Assembly: GCA_017395635.1 (NCBI GenBank)
Contig: JAFQOE010000008.1
Coordinates: forward strand, 1 to 64,000
From: Lachnospiraceae bacterium
Lineage (GTDB): Bacteria > Bacillota > Clostridia > Lachnospirales > Lachnospiraceae
DNA length: 64,000 nt
Direction: 5' to 3'
The notes under the pieces are model-generated. The model saw only the letters and a list, made by a program, of their open reading frames with translations, searched no databases and was not told the origin of the DNA. The translations under genes and the position numbers were made by a program. Shown piece after piece: positions 42,746 to 52,730 of this stretch (position 1 is the stretch's first letter; the number at the start of each line of letters is the position of its first letter).

Positions 42746-43516
42746 TTATCTCTGTAATATATCCAGCGTATGAGCACCAGCTCCAATTAAATCCTGACGT
42801 TCGCAAGTCGACAAATGATATTCCACAAATATACGAAATGTTTCCTCATCCATAGCATTCAAAACCGGACGCATATAGTCAGAGGGACCATCCGGCGATA
42901 TAATTTTCACCCGTTCAAGTCCCGCTGCCTCATTTAACTGATTAATATCTTCTATACGTACGTAATCATATAAGTGTTTCTCCTCTGCCAGAGAATGAAA
43001 ATCCTCGGTCAAACGATTTTCTTCCAAACATTCCTTGATATGGTTTTCCTTAAATGCATAAGTAAGCACACAATATTCATTCATACAATAGGCAACCAGA
43101 ATTTTACCACCCGGTTTTGTCACTCTTTTTGCCTCATTCAATGCCTTCAACTTATCTTCAAACGTATATAAATGATACATCGGACCAAACAGTAACGTCA
43201 AATCAAAACTTGCATCTTTAAAACGTTTCAAATTCAACGCATTTCCCTGATATGCTTTCACATTACTCTGTTTCTGCTTCAAAATCCCAAGATTATACTT
43301 CACCAATTCCACAGCAGTCACATCATAGCCTTCTTCTGCTAAAGCTACGGAATATCTTCCTGTCCCGGCACCAATATCCAAAATCTTGGGATTCTCCATA
43401 TCAACAAGGCACTCATGAATATACTTCATCGATGTAATAAACTCCACCTGCCCGTGTCGACTCAATAACCGTTTGTCCTCATTAAATTTGTTATAATACT
43501 TTTCTAACTCTGTCAT
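42746..43516 (-). CDS. Class I SAM-dependent methyltransferase
   Basis: A 256-residue methyltransferase: ILDIGAGTGRYSVALAEEGY (SAM-binding loop), acidic motif VTAVELVKYN, and SFDLTLLFGPMYHL. The FGPMYHL block marks a group of Firmicutes methyltransferases related to UbiE/Methyltransf_11 with unknown substrates. I prefer ATG 43516 (aaggataga before it); an upstream in-frame ATG at 43558 adds 14 residues without a ribosome site. Stand-alone gene. Confidence 0.85.
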   Translation of the reverse strand: MTELEKYYNKFNEDKRLLSRHGQVEFITSMKYIHECLVDMENPKILDIGAGTGRYSVALAEEGYDVTAVELVKYNLGILKQKQSNVKAYQGNALNLKRFKDASFDLTLLFGPMYHLYTFEDKLKALNEAKRVTKPGGKILVAYCMNEYCVLTYAFKENHIKECLEENRLTEDFHSLAEEKHLYDYVRIEDINQLNEAAGLERVKIISPDGPSDYMRPVLNAMDEETFRIFVEYHLSTCERQDLIGAGAHTLDILQR

Positions 43517-43608
43517 GTATCTATCCTTCGCTGCTCTTTTATACAATTCTATAGCCATTCGTAGTAATTCGGCACTCTCCTAGTGACGGCTTGCAAAGTC
43601 GTTATTAC

Positions 43609-44373
43609 CTACTCTTCAACATCCGGAAATGTTTTTTTAATACTTTTCTCAACCTGTTGTTCAATTTGCTGTTCCAACTCTTCTTCACTCATATTCTCAT
43701 CATATTCAATACCATATTTTTCAAATAAGTCCTGAAAATCTTTCAAGTTCAGATCCACTGTTTCGTTGGCTCCATCCACTTTTAACAATTCATTTCCGTC
43801 TTTATCTGTAATGACTACCACCTCATCGCTAACAGAAATGTGCACCTCTTCTTCGTCAAACAAAACATCGAGATCACCCAATGTATCTTCCAAAGTGTCA
43901 CTCCATTGTACGGAACTAAGCTTTGAAACCCATTCAACAGCATCTCCAACCAGTTGTAAACTTCCAATCACCATACTTGCAGCCATGAAAATTGAGAGAA
44001 TGACAATCGCACCTATTGTCGAAAAGAACCCAATCAATATCTTCTTTTGTGATTTTTTGAATGCGTCATCCTCTGTCACCTCAACCACCGGAATCAGTTC
44101 TTCTCCACAATTAGAACAAAACTTATTCGATCCATTTACCGCCTTATCACACTTAGAACATCTCACCTTATTATTGTCCATTCGAACAACCAAGTAAATG
44201 ATTAATCCAATATAACTCGGAATTAATAATACAACCAAAGTCCATAAAACAGCATTCATATATTTGCTCTTTGCATCTCTATATACCCATGCACATAGCA
44301 AAACTGTAAGGACAATCCCCGCAATTGACAATAACGCACCCAAAATAATTGAAATCGAAATACCTAACATCAC
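43609..44373 (-). CDS. Zinc-ribbon membrane protein
   Basis: A 254-residue protein. Two N-terminal helices (about 5-30 and 38-62) include LVVLLIPSYIGLIIYLVVR, as in PLDc_N-type anchors, then a zinc ribbon with four Cys (CSKCDKAVNGSNKFCSNCG) at about 72-90, a third helix (about 118-140), and an acidic C-terminal domain that probably lies outside. It follows the sigma/anti-sigma pair by 58 bases, so it may be its third gene. A role in envelope sensing is plausible but unproven. Confidence 0.75.
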   Translation of the reverse strand: MMLGISISIILGALLSIAGIVLTVLLCAWVYRDAKSKYMNAVLWTLVVLLIPSYIGLIIYLVVRMDNNKVRCSKCDKAVNGSNKFCSNCGEELIPVVEVTEDDAFKKSQKKILIGFFSTIGAIVILSIFMAASMVIGSLQLVGDAVEWVSKLSSVQWSDTLEDTLGDLDVLFDEEEVHISVSDEVVVITDKDGNELLKVDGANETVDLNLKDFQDLFEKYGIEYDENMSEEELEQQIEQQVEKSIKKTFPDVEE

Positions 44374-44431
44374 ACATTCCTCCTAATTATATCTCATACC
44401 TACTTTTTTTGCCACTCAAAAATATAGCAAA

Positions 44432-44854
44432 CTACATTATTCTTGCACTCTTTACAAGATTTCCTTTCCATACTCCTAAAATGGTCACCAACCAACTGAC
44501 AATCACTTCTAATACAATCACTGCCAAATGTATTTTCAGCCATATTTCGCTTACCAACTGTAATAAATTCGGCATCCAAGAACAAGCTCCATTAATGTTG
44601 ACAACCACATAGACTACACACAAAATCCCTGCCAACGCAAATGAAATAATAGTTGCAAGGGTTGCCGGAAGCCACCAGAAAGACACACTGTCTGTTCTCA
44701 TTACTCTTTGACAATCCAACCTATTTTTCAATCGCACTTTCATATCATTCGAAACAACCTCCTGCGAATAAGCGGACAAAAGCAACTGTTCGAATGTGTT
44801 GTCGTCATATCCTTCACTCTGTATGAATTTCTTTTCATTTTCATTACGATTCAT
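44432..44854 (-). CDS. Putative anti-sigma/membrane partner of ECF sigma
   Basis: A 140-residue protein with a soluble N-terminal part (about 1-55: FEQLLLSAYSQEVVSNDMKV, RLKNRLDCQ) and two membrane helices (about 62-85 and 105-130). The start ATG shares a base with the sigma stop codon, so the two are translationally coupled. The soluble part resembles the short sigma-binding segment of small clostridial anti-sigma factors. Function is inferred from coupling and topology. Confidence 0.6.
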   Translation of the reverse strand: MNRNENEKKFIQSEGYDDNTFEQLLLSAYSQEVVSNDMKVRLKNRLDCQRVMRTDSVSFWWLPATLATIISFALAGILCVVYVVVNINGACSWMPNLLQLVSEIWLKIHLAVIVLEVIVSWLVTILGVWKGNLVKSARIM

Positions 44855-45375
44855 TACTCAAGTCCCTCCATTTCCTTTCTCAGTTCTTCCTTTGCTTTAT
44901 GTAGCCTGCTCTTCACTGTTCCTTTAGGAATCTTTAACACTTTTGAAATCTCTTCTAAAGACAATTCTCCCGCATAAAATAGTGTTATTACCTGGCGCTG
45001 TTTCTCTGGCAAATTATCTACACATTTTCTCAACAATTCAAGTTGTTCTTCTTTTACCACCTGCTCCAACACATCCTGTTCACTGCGAATATCCTCTATC
45101 TGAACTCCTTCCAGTTCACTCGATACTGTCGGTGCAATCCTTTCCCGCCTTGCGTACATACTCTTATGATTTCTCCATATATTGGTCGCAATAGACAACA
45201 AATATGCTTTCGGATTCTTCTCCAAAGATATCTTTTTATGCAGTTCAAATGCCTTTAAAAAAGTCTGCTGATACAAATCTTCTGCATCTTCCAGTGTGTA
45301 CGTTATACTTTTGCAATAACGATAAACACTGTCACTATATTGCTCTACCAATTGGTCTATATCGCAAGACTTCAC
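44854..45375 (-). CDS. ECF-type RNA polymerase sigma factor
   Basis: A 173-residue sigma factor: region 2 with YSDSVYRYCKSITYTLEDAE, DLYQQTFLKAFE and NPKAYLLSIATNIWRNHK; region 4 with LPEKQRQVITLFYAGELSLE and ISKVLKIPKGTVKSRLHKAK. It leads a unit with the coupled membrane protein and probably the zinc-ribbon gene. It is distinct from the ECF factor at 1535-1996 and may control envelope genes. Confidence 0.92.
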   Translation of the reverse strand: MKSCDIDQLVEQYSDSVYRYCKSITYTLEDAEDLYQQTFLKAFELHKKISLEKNPKAYLLSIATNIWRNHKSMYARRERIAPTVSSELEGVQIEDIRSEQDVLEQVVKEEQLELLRKCVDNLPEKQRQVITLFYAGELSLEEISKVLKIPKGTVKSRLHKAKEELRKEMEGLE

Positions 45376-45589
45376 AACCTCACCTCCTACTTAGTATTGT
45401 TGCAAATCCAGATAAGGTTCATTATAAAATCAAGCATGCTTGTCTACTTGGCTCATTGTATACACAAAAGGCAGAGAACACTTTCTTAATCGTACTCTCT
45501 GCCCCTACATTCTTTATTTCACAATAGATTAATACTTTTGTAATCAAGTATAAAACTATACCACTATTCTGGCAAGGCTTATTTTTCCA
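45376..45589. other. Intergenic region with hairpin
   Basis: Between the TPM gene end and the sigma start. Complementary arms GGCAGAGA (45469-45476) and TCTCTGCC (45497-45504) could form a hairpin. The sigma promoter should lie near 45376-45440. Confidence 0.4.
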
Positions 45590-46405
45590 TCAGAATGAGT
45601 GACCACCGCCACCACCAGAGGACCCGCCTCCTCCGCCGCCACCAGAAGATCCGCCTCCACCATCGCTACTTTGCGGACTATAGGTTTTCGTTTCTTTCAC
45701 AAACTCCACATTGATATTATCAAGACGTTGTGCTACCATCAAACCTTTCAACAATTCAGACTCAGATGGTTTCTTTGCAGCAGAAACACCCTTCACAAAA
45801 AAATATAATATCACAAATGCTATGACCATTGCCAAAAACGCATTGCTGAGATACTTCATAGGCTGTGCAATTCTACCACCTTCCAACAAGGTATATATCT
45901 GTTCATAAACTTGTGTCGCGCAGATATAATAATCCTCGTCACTCGCATAGGTATACACATTATCCGTTATCGTATTAGCATAAGACTTACTAATCGTACG
46001 GTACACCGCTCCATCGCTATAAATGTAGAGCATCCTGTTATTCATATCAATCACAAAGACTGTTCCGCTTTCATTTCCCCATAAACTATCATAGTAATTC
46101 TCTGCGAAGCGATCTGTTGATATCGAAGATGCAACTGATTTGAAAGCCACATTCCCATACGCCGTAATTGGTTCCATCTCCTGCTGCAACATCACTATCT
46201 CTTCTGAAGATAAAAGCCCTAAATCATCTTCAATTACCACTTCATATCCGTTGCTATTTACATACATAACCTGAGCAGAAACTGTTATTCCATGCATTAC
46301 GAACATCGCAAATAGCAGAAGTGTCATGATGACATATCTTGCAAATTGTTTCTTCCACATTTTCACTTGATTACGCATCTTCATATTTTTCTTTCCTTCA
46401 CGCAT
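45590..46405 (-). CDS. TPM-domain membrane protein with Gly-rich tail
   Basis: A 271-residue protein: signal anchor (about 20-42), a TPM (TLP18.3/Psb32/MOLO-1) domain at about 45-170 (VVIEDDLGLLSSEEIVMLQQ, then NESGTVFVIDMNNRMLYIYS), a second helix at about 188-208, and a low-complexity tail of Gly and Ser ending GGGGGHSF. This tail with a final His-Ser-Phe is common in bacterial TPM proteins. The domain lies outside; its role in bacteria is unclear. ATG 46405 is chosen for its spacing to ggagg. Its start overlaps the end of the zinc-ribbon membrane gene, so the two proteins are made together. Confidence 0.85.
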   Translation of the reverse strand: MREGKKNMKMRNQVKMWKKQFARYVIMTLLLFAMFVMHGITVSAQVMYVNSNGYEVVIEDDLGLLSSEEIVMLQQEMEPITAYGNVAFKSVASSISTDRFAENYYDSLWGNESGTVFVIDMNNRMLYIYSDGAVYRTISKSYANTITDNVYTYASDEDYYICATQVYEQIYTLLEGGRIAQPMKYLSNAFLAMVIAFVILYFFVKGVSAAKKPSESELLKGLMVAQRLDNINVEFVKETKTYSPQSSDGGGGSSGGGGGGGSSGGGGGHSF

Positions 46406-48035
46406 TGTCATCACCTCCCTGATAATCAAACTGAGGTAATTTTCTGGTAGCCAAAATATTATATTTCTTAATCAAATCAATCAAGGTGACAAATACGGCT
46501 ACCAAAGAAAAGCATGCTCCTACATAATAATATAAATCATGTACCGGATCCAAACATGTAATCATAATCGCTACAGTAATTGCAATCATACAATAAGCCT
46601 TCACTGTCACTTTTCCTTTTTCATTGATTTTCTTTTCAAAAGACATACTCTTAACAAAGGCAGTCACAGAAACTACAAGCGCAACTATATTAACAGTCAA
46701 TGCCAACGAATCAGATCCCAAAAAACCAAAAATCAACATAACTATTGGAATAACAAAGCTTGCCGCAAAATAAATCAATACTAATTTCAAAAGAAGTGGC
46801 ATTTTTTTCTCGGGTTTTTTGATGCGTTTCTGACGCTCTAATTCTGCAACCCACGTATCATCCTGGGTTGCTGCAGCTTCCCGATTCCGCCCAAATCTAT
46901 CTTTTATACTATTTTTATATTGCATACCCTCGTCATCCTCATACGACTCTCGTTTCACGATTTCTTTCATTTCCATCGTATAAAGAACAGAAACAAATGC
47001 AGCAATAAATGCCACCACCGCCAACAACACAGATGGCGTCACTGTAAAAATAAGATTTAACAATATAAAAATAGGAATTGCTAAAATCAATGTCCCCAGC
47101 ATATATTTCTTGATATCTACCGGCAAATCTGCTACTACCTTACCAGTTTGTCCATTCACGGTTGCATAAGCAACACGGTCGTTATTTCGATAAGACATAA
47201 ACCAAACCGGAAACATAGCACGACTAGTCTTTTCCATCACACCATACAAATCAGATCGGATATCTGTTTCCTCTACATTATATTTGCGAAATGTACTTTG
47301 CTTTTGTACAAACTGAGTGGAATGTCTATCGGCAATCTCTATTGCATTATCGGAATAAATATCTGCATCTACGTCTGCCGTATCTGCATAAAATCCACTC
47401 AAAAATGTCGGTGTAAATCGTTTCATCGCCTTCACATCAAATGGTGCCAATTTCCCACTGATATTATCTGCAAAAGAAGAGGAACCATCATAGGATATTC
47501 CATCATAATGTGCATCTAAATTTCCATATAAACGATAATGCGAAGTATATATATAGTCCCCTCTTCTCTTTTCTGTCTTTCCCGGTAAAGAAAGGTTTTG
47601 CTGATGTTTTACATCATACAACCAATATGGCATATAGATTCCACGAAAACCGTCAATACACTTCTCATCTTTCAATTCCTTTGGTGCGAAGATTGCCAAA
47701 CGCATAAGTTTCATGTATTCCTTTTTACAATCCACTTTCGTCTTTTGAAAAGGAATAATATAATCCGGTCTAAGTTCCTTATCAATACGACTATTCAACA
47801 CTGTTGTGGAACCACAGAAACTACAAAATCCTGCTACCGTTGTGTCGGTGGTATAAAGTTCTCCACCACACTGAGAACAAGTAAACATGGTGACTTCAAA
47901 AGAATTATCTTCTTCTGCCGCATGTAATCCATCAAATTCATAAGGATCATACTGTGAATTACAATGCTCACAAACCAGTTGTTGCAATGCAATATTAAAT
48001 TTCAATCCACTACTACAATTTGAACATTCGTACAT
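46398..48035 (-). CDS. TFIIB-like zinc-ribbon membrane protein
   Basis: A 545-residue protein with two zinc ribbons at the N-terminus (CSNCSS with CEHCNSQ; CSQCGGEL with CSFCGS), a large soluble domain at about 80-310 (FRGIYMPYWLYDVKHQQ, MFPVWFMSYRNNDRVAYATV, NGQTGKVVADLP), and five or six membrane helices after about residue 320. It is widespread in clostridia, usually beside a TPM protein as here, with unknown function. The zinc ribbons should lie in the cytosol. Overlaps the downstream TPM gene by 8 bases. Confidence 0.8.
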   Translation of the reverse strand: MYECSNCSSGLKFNIALQQLVCEHCNSQYDPYEFDGLHAAEEDNSFEVTMFTCSQCGGELYTTDTTVAGFCSFCGSTTVLNSRIDKELRPDYIIPFQKTKVDCKKEYMKLMRLAIFAPKELKDEKCIDGFRGIYMPYWLYDVKHQQNLSLPGKTEKRRGDYIYTSHYRLYGNLDAHYDGISYDGSSSFADNISGKLAPFDVKAMKRFTPTFLSGFYADTADVDADIYSDNAIEIADRHSTQFVQKQSTFRKYNVEETDIRSDLYGVMEKTSRAMFPVWFMSYRNNDRVAYATVNGQTGKVVADLPVDIKKYMLGTLILAIPIFILLNLIFTVTPSVLLAVVAFIAAFVSVLYTMEMKEIVKRESYEDDEGMQYKNSIKDRFGRNREAAATQDDTWVAELERQKRIKKPEKKMPLLLKLVLIYFAASFVIPIVMLIFGFLGSDSLALTVNIVALVVSVTAFVKSMSFEKKINEKGKVTVKAYCMIAITVAIMITCLDPVHDLYYYVGACFSLVAVFVTLIDLIKKYNILATRKLPQFDYQGGDDNA

Positions 48036-48052
48036 TCTATTTCTCCTCCTGA

Positions 48053-49984
48053 TTATAAATGTGACAAGAGCCTTACACTTGCATCCTTGGATAAAGGGTT
48101 TCGATTGTCGTAATCAAAAAGACAATACACCACTTCACATTCTTTTGCAAACACATCGGCCAGTTCTTCATCCTCTGTACCACTCACAATAAAACCAGTT
48201 GCTTCACGCACAACCGGTTCGATATGCATTATACGAGCTGCCACTTTCGAATCATAACAATCACTATCCAGACGAACCTCCTCTGTCCCTCCATTTTTGA
48301 AGAAATTATGATACTGTGTTTTTTCAATTGGTTCAGTTGGCACCCATGAAGGACGACTTTTGGCATTCTCGCGAAGATAATAATCGTACGTCAATAAACT
48401 TATAAATATATCCTCAGAAAATTGCTGTCCATGATTCATATTTGTACCATTTTTCTCAATCCTCATTTCATATCTTTCACATTTACCAAACCAATCCACA
48501 CAAAACTGTCTTAACACCTCATATCGTGCTTCTCTCTTAAAACCAATTCCAAATAAATCATGACCCTTATAATAATCGCCTAATGCTTCATAAAATTTAT
48601 ACGGAGTTTCAAACAACGGCACCAAATAAGCCAACACATGTTCAAACTGATCACTGTTATAGTAGACCTCCACCATTTCCTCTACCAGTTTCAAACATAA
48701 TACTTCATCATAACTCAACCATTTTGTACTGAGCACTTCATAAGGCTGAAAATCCTGATACTGTAACTCATATTCATGAATTTGTTCTTCCATATAGGAG
48801 CCTTTTAACACCTTAAGAAATCCCAACTGCAACTGGTTCGGTCGCATCTCATAAGCCTCATTAAATGATTTCATAAATGTGTCAAAATCCTCATATGGCA
48901 ATCCTGCTATCAAATCCAAATGTTGATGAATATTCTCAAATCCTCGAATCGCTATCATATTTTCTTTTATTTTCTCAATATTCATACTTCTGCGAATCTC
49001 TTTAATAGTTTCAGGATTTGTGGACTGCAAACCAATCTCTAACTGAATCAATCCCGGACGCATTGTTTCAAATAATTCGAGTTCTTCCTCTCCTATCAAA
49101 TCAGCAGACACCTCAAAATGGAAATTGGTCACTCCATTGTCATGCTCTGTAATATATCTCCAAATTGCCAGAGAATGCTCCCTTTTACAGTTAAATGTAC
49201 GATCAATAAACTTAACCTGCTGCACCTTATTATCCAGAAAAAATTGCAGTTCTTTCTTTACGATCTCCATATCTCGAAATCTAACACTCTTATCAATAGA
49301 AGATAAGCAATAGCTACAAGAAAACGGACATCCTCTGCTTGTCTCATAATATAAGATTTTATTCTTAAATCGTGCTAAATCCTGATATACAAACGGAACA
49401 TCAGAAAGGTTCATCAATGGACGCATTGTATTTTCGCAGATTAAATTCCGATGATTCCGATAGGTGATTCCTGCTACATCTACGTATACAAAATCCTTAT
49501 TACCAGGATCATCCAGGTTCTCTGTATCACTATTTTTCCGGTTCCATCTATCTTTCATCAATCCGTTTAGTAAACTCCAACATTTTACCAATTCGTAAAA
49601 AGTCTCTTCCCCTTCTCCTCGCACAATACCTTCTATACACGGATTTTTCTCCAGTATCCTTTTACTGTCATAACTCACTTCCGGACCGCCTAGCCAGATT
49701 CTTGTTTCCGGTGTTACTTTGTGCAACTCTTTTGCAATGGTTAGAATTTCGTGAACATTCCATATATAACAAGAAAAGGCAATCACTGTTGCCCTCTCCT
49801 CATAAAGCGACTGTAAAATTGAATTCAAATTATGATTAATCGTATATTCACGCACTACAATTTCAGGATAATCCTCTCCTAACTGTCCTCTCTTCAGTTG
49901 TTCTTTCGTATAAGCTTCCAAATCATACACAGCCAAATTGGAATGCACATACTTTGCATTTAGTGCTGCCAGAACAATTTTCAT
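48053..49984 (-). CDS. B12-binding radical SAM protein, DUF4080 type
   Basis: A 643-residue enzyme: N-terminal cobalamin-binding-like domain (KIVLAALNAKYVHSNLAVYD, TVIAFSCYIWNV, WLGGPEVSYD), radical SAM domain with the 4Fe-4S Cys in ETSRGCPFSCSYCLSS, and a C-terminal DUF4080 region. Relatives include methyltransferases and methylthiotransferases acting on unknown substrates. ATG 49984 fits the ribosome site better than ATG 49990. It lies in a close leftward run with the zinc-ribbon gene (17 bases) and the DUF815 gene. Confidence 0.88.
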   Translation of the reverse strand: MKIVLAALNAKYVHSNLAVYDLEAYTKEQLKRGQLGEDYPEIVVREYTINHNLNSILQSLYEERATVIAFSCYIWNVHEILTIAKELHKVTPETRIWLGGPEVSYDSKRILEKNPCIEGIVRGEGEETFYELVKCWSLLNGLMKDRWNRKNSDTENLDDPGNKDFVYVDVAGITYRNHRNLICENTMRPLMNLSDVPFVYQDLARFKNKILYYETSRGCPFSCSYCLSSIDKSVRFRDMEIVKKELQFFLDNKVQQVKFIDRTFNCKREHSLAIWRYITEHDNGVTNFHFEVSADLIGEEELELFETMRPGLIQLEIGLQSTNPETIKEIRRSMNIEKIKENMIAIRGFENIHQHLDLIAGLPYEDFDTFMKSFNEAYEMRPNQLQLGFLKVLKGSYMEEQIHEYELQYQDFQPYEVLSTKWLSYDEVLCLKLVEEMVEVYYNSDQFEHVLAYLVPLFETPYKFYEALGDYYKGHDLFGIGFKREARYEVLRQFCVDWFGKCERYEMRIEKNGTNMNHGQQFSEDIFISLLTYDYYLRENAKSRPSWVPTEPIEKTQYHNFFKNGGTEEVRLDSDCYDSKVAARIMHIEPVVREATGFIVSGTEDEELADVFAKECEVVYCLFDYDNRNPLSKDASVRLLSHL

Positions 49985-50033
49985 ACACATATCCTTTCAT
50001 AATCACCTATCACCTAACATAATCTAACAAAGT

Positions 50034-51449
50034 TCACGCTTTACCCGCGATATAATTGATAAACTGTTGTGCGGTACGTCCTGAGATACCGCCGTGGGAA
50101 AGCTCCCATTTGTTCGCTTCTGCACAAAGTTCCTGTTCCGTTAATGTAATCGAAGGGTCACGTTTTGCAAGCTCTGTCACAATATGGAAATATTCCTTTT
50201 GGTTTGGTCTAGAGAAGTTGATTGTCACACCAAAGCGGTTTACCAACGAAAGTTTCTCCTGCATGGTATCCGAACGATGCAATTCGCCACCGCCACCATG
50301 CTCCAAATCGCTACGATCATTCCATGTCTCTTTAATCAAATGTCTTCTATTCGAAGTTGCATAAATCAACACATTATCCGGCTTAGTCTCAACGCCACCT
50401 TCTATCACAGCCTTCAAAAATTTATACTCAATCTCGAATTCTTCAAAGGACAAATCGTCCATATAAATGATGAATCGATAGTTACGATTCTTAATCATGG
50501 AAATCACCGTAGATAAATCCTTAAACTGATGCTTGTATATCTCAATCATTCGAAGACCCTTGTCATAATACTCATTGATGATTGCCTTGATACAAGTAGA
50601 TTTACCTGTGCCAGAATCACCAAACAGCAAACAGTTATTAGCCGGTCTGCCTTCCACGAAAGCCTCTGTATTCTCAATCAGTTTTTGTTTCTGAATCTCA
50701 TATCCAATCAAGTCATCTAACATTACATTTTCTGTATTATTAATCGGATAAATGTCAACCGTTCCCGCTGCCGAAGCATTCTCCTCACTGACCACATTTC
50801 CTGCAACCGGACGAATACGAAATGCCTTATTCAACCCAAACATTCCCACACCATAATCTGCATAAAATTTCGTTACCGCTTGAAAGAATCCTTCTTCATC
50901 TTTACACTCTTCCAATTTCGCAGACAAATCCTGCACCTTTGCAGAAACATTATAATTATACATACGTTCCTTTTTCACAATTGCCTGATAATTGGAAATG
51001 GTCGAAAAGCAGTCGATGTCTAACTCTCTTTCTATCTCATAAAAATTATAGTCAAATAACTCCTTGAAAATTTTGAAATCATTCTTGGCAAAATGATTGA
51101 CACTTCCCTCATTCGCACCTACCTTTTCACTCGTTAAAGTAAAGGAATTCTCATTGGTCATCAACAAAAAGGTCAAATAATTGTGCCATAGATTCTTATC
51201 AAATCCATAATCTGTAGCCAAATCCAACAATCTCTTAATCTCGCCATAGATTCGTGTAATCAGACTTTCCTTGCTAATATGCTTCTTGTCCTTCATTTCC
51301 TCCAACTTTGAGGCACTAAATGCAGAAGAACCTCCCACTACATTCTCCTTATACCAGTCGAAGTCCTCAAATATAGAAGCCAAACGTTTCAAAATACTAT
51401 CTTCTCCTAAGTCTCTATACACAATTAACTTTGATACCTGTTTGTACAT
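50034..51449 (-). CDS. AAA ATPase, DUF815 family
   Basis: A 471-residue protein. An N-terminal helical domain of about 230 residues precedes a AAA module: Walker [13 protein letters not shown], Walker [15 protein letters not shown], sensor [19 protein letters not shown], and arginine-finger region LVNRFGVTI. This is the DUF815 family, widely conserved and poorly described. Ends with a helical lid ([19 protein letters not shown]). Neighbours DUF4317, a frequent companion in Lachnospiraceae. Confidence 0.88.
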   Translation of the reverse strand: MYKQVSKLIVYRDLGEDSILKRLASIFEDFDWYKENVVGGSSAFSASKLEEMKDKKHISKESLITRIYGEIKRLLDLATDYGFDKNLWHNYLTFLLMTNENSFTLTSEKVGANEGSVNHFAKNDFKIFKELFDYNFYEIERELDIDCFSTISNYQAIVKKERMYNYNVSAKVQDLSAKLEECKDEEGFFQAVTKFYADYGVGMFGLNKAFRIRPVAGNVVSEENASAAGTVDIYPINNTENVMLDDLIGYEIQKQKLIENTEAFVEGRPANNCLLFGDSGTGKSTCIKAIINEYYDKGLRMIEIYKHQFKDLSTVISMIKNRNYRFIIYMDDLSFEEFEIEYKFLKAVIEGGVETKPDNVLIYATSNRRHLIKETWNDRSDLEHGGGGELHRSDTMQEKLSLVNRFGVTINFSRPNQKEYFHIVTELAKRDPSITLTEQELCAEANKWELSHGGISGRTAQQFINYIAGKA

Positions 51450-51560
51450 ATTACTATCCTTCTTTCAATTTCTTCCTGATTCCCTAACTATCTACCGAAT
51501 ATGGTTTTCTTAGCCTTTCTAACAAAAGATTACTTTTGTATCGACTTTCTATGTTCTTGA

Positions 51561-52718
51561 TTACTCCATAATTTCCCCAGTCTCAACATTCACGTTGCGA
51601 ATGTTAATTCCATTCACCTCAACACTATCATTGACTTCAATCATAATGTACTGCCTGCCATCAATCATTCGAGTCTCTACCAAATCAGTTCTCTCCGGTT
51701 TCACCTTAATTACTACATCCGGCATCTTAATATCAAAGCTTCTGGTGCTTGCCACATTCGCTGCAGCAAACTTCGGTTTTTCCTCATCACAAACAATCGT
51801 ATCAAATGCCGTCTCAAAGCTTTGCAATGCCTCAGGCTTCACGCCACTGTCTGCAAGCAACTTCTTCATGTCCATCTTGTCTAACACTGGTGGTTCCGGT
51901 GCATCCTGATAGGTCTCTACATACTCATTCAGATTCTCATGTATGGTCTTCACTGTCTCAAAATCACACTGTTCTCCCAATGCATTTTCAATAATGTCCT
52001 GGAATGTCTCTTTTTGTGCCTTATAGGATAAGGGTGCTCCACAGCCCAATGTCTTATCGATAAAGTCTTCCTGCATTTGCTCTGAATTCTTTGTATAATA
52101 GAGTAATCCATGAATATCCGTATTACGGTCATTAAATGCAGGGAACAAGAAACCATGTATTGGTGCAGCAACCACCCAGTCGCGAATTCTGCTCTCAATA
52201 CTGTTATTTCGCTCATTGTAACAAAGACCTGCTTCCGTAAGTTTCACCGGGCAGATACTGCAAAGCACATAATCATACACATAATCTGAAGCATCGTCAT
52301 TCTCAATTCCATCTTCAGTCTGTCCCGGAACGTCATAAGCTGCATATATCAATACTATGTAATAATTCTCCGGATAGTTATACGACTCAATTACCTTATC
52401 ATAAAACTGTTCCAATAATGCATTATCTTCCAGCTTGGAATTTTTCAGGCGCAATAAAAACTCCTGGGTTCCACCTTCCTTTTCCTGTTCCATCGGAAAC
52501 TCCATATTAAGCAAATTCTTACCTAGCGTACCAGACATTGTATTCTTAAAAATTGTAAAGTACTTAAAATTCTCTTCCTCCGTCAAAGTCAAAAACGTCT
52601 GAGCAAGCTCTGTCTTTTTATTCTTTTCTCCATCTACATAACAACCACAGATCCGTGTAATTGTACACTTTTCCGGGGTAAATTGTTTCTTTATCTCATT
52701 AATCTCTTTCTTATTCAT
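51561..52718 (-). CDS. DUF4317 family protein
   Basis: A 385-residue soluble protein with the family N-terminus MNKKEINEIKKQFTPEKCTI and TRICGCYVDGEKN. It has mixed alpha/beta content and a C-terminal domain ending in a beta-rich segment (MIEVNDSVEVNGINIRNVNV). No catalytic motif seen; function unknown across clostridia. It sits 12 bases after the Rpn-like remnant and upstream of the DUF815 ATPase. Confidence 0.82.
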   Translation of the reverse strand: MNKKEINEIKKQFTPEKCTITRICGCYVDGEKNKKTELAQTFLTLTEEENFKYFTIFKNTMSGTLGKNLLNMEFPMEQEKEGGTQEFLLRLKNSKLEDNALLEQFYDKVIESYNYPENYYIVLIYAAYDVPGQTEDGIENDDASDYVYDYVLCSICPVKLTEAGLCYNERNNSIESRIRDWVVAAPIHGFLFPAFNDRNTDIHGLLYYTKNSEQMQEDFIDKTLGCGAPLSYKAQKETFQDIIENALGEQCDFETVKTIHENLNEYVETYQDAPEPPVLDKMDMKKLLADSGVKPEALQSFETAFDTIVCDEEKPKFAAANVASTRSFDIKMPDVVIKVKPERTDLVETRMIDGRQYIMIEVNDSVEVNGINIRNVNVETGEIME

Positions 52719-52730
52719 AATTTCCTCATC

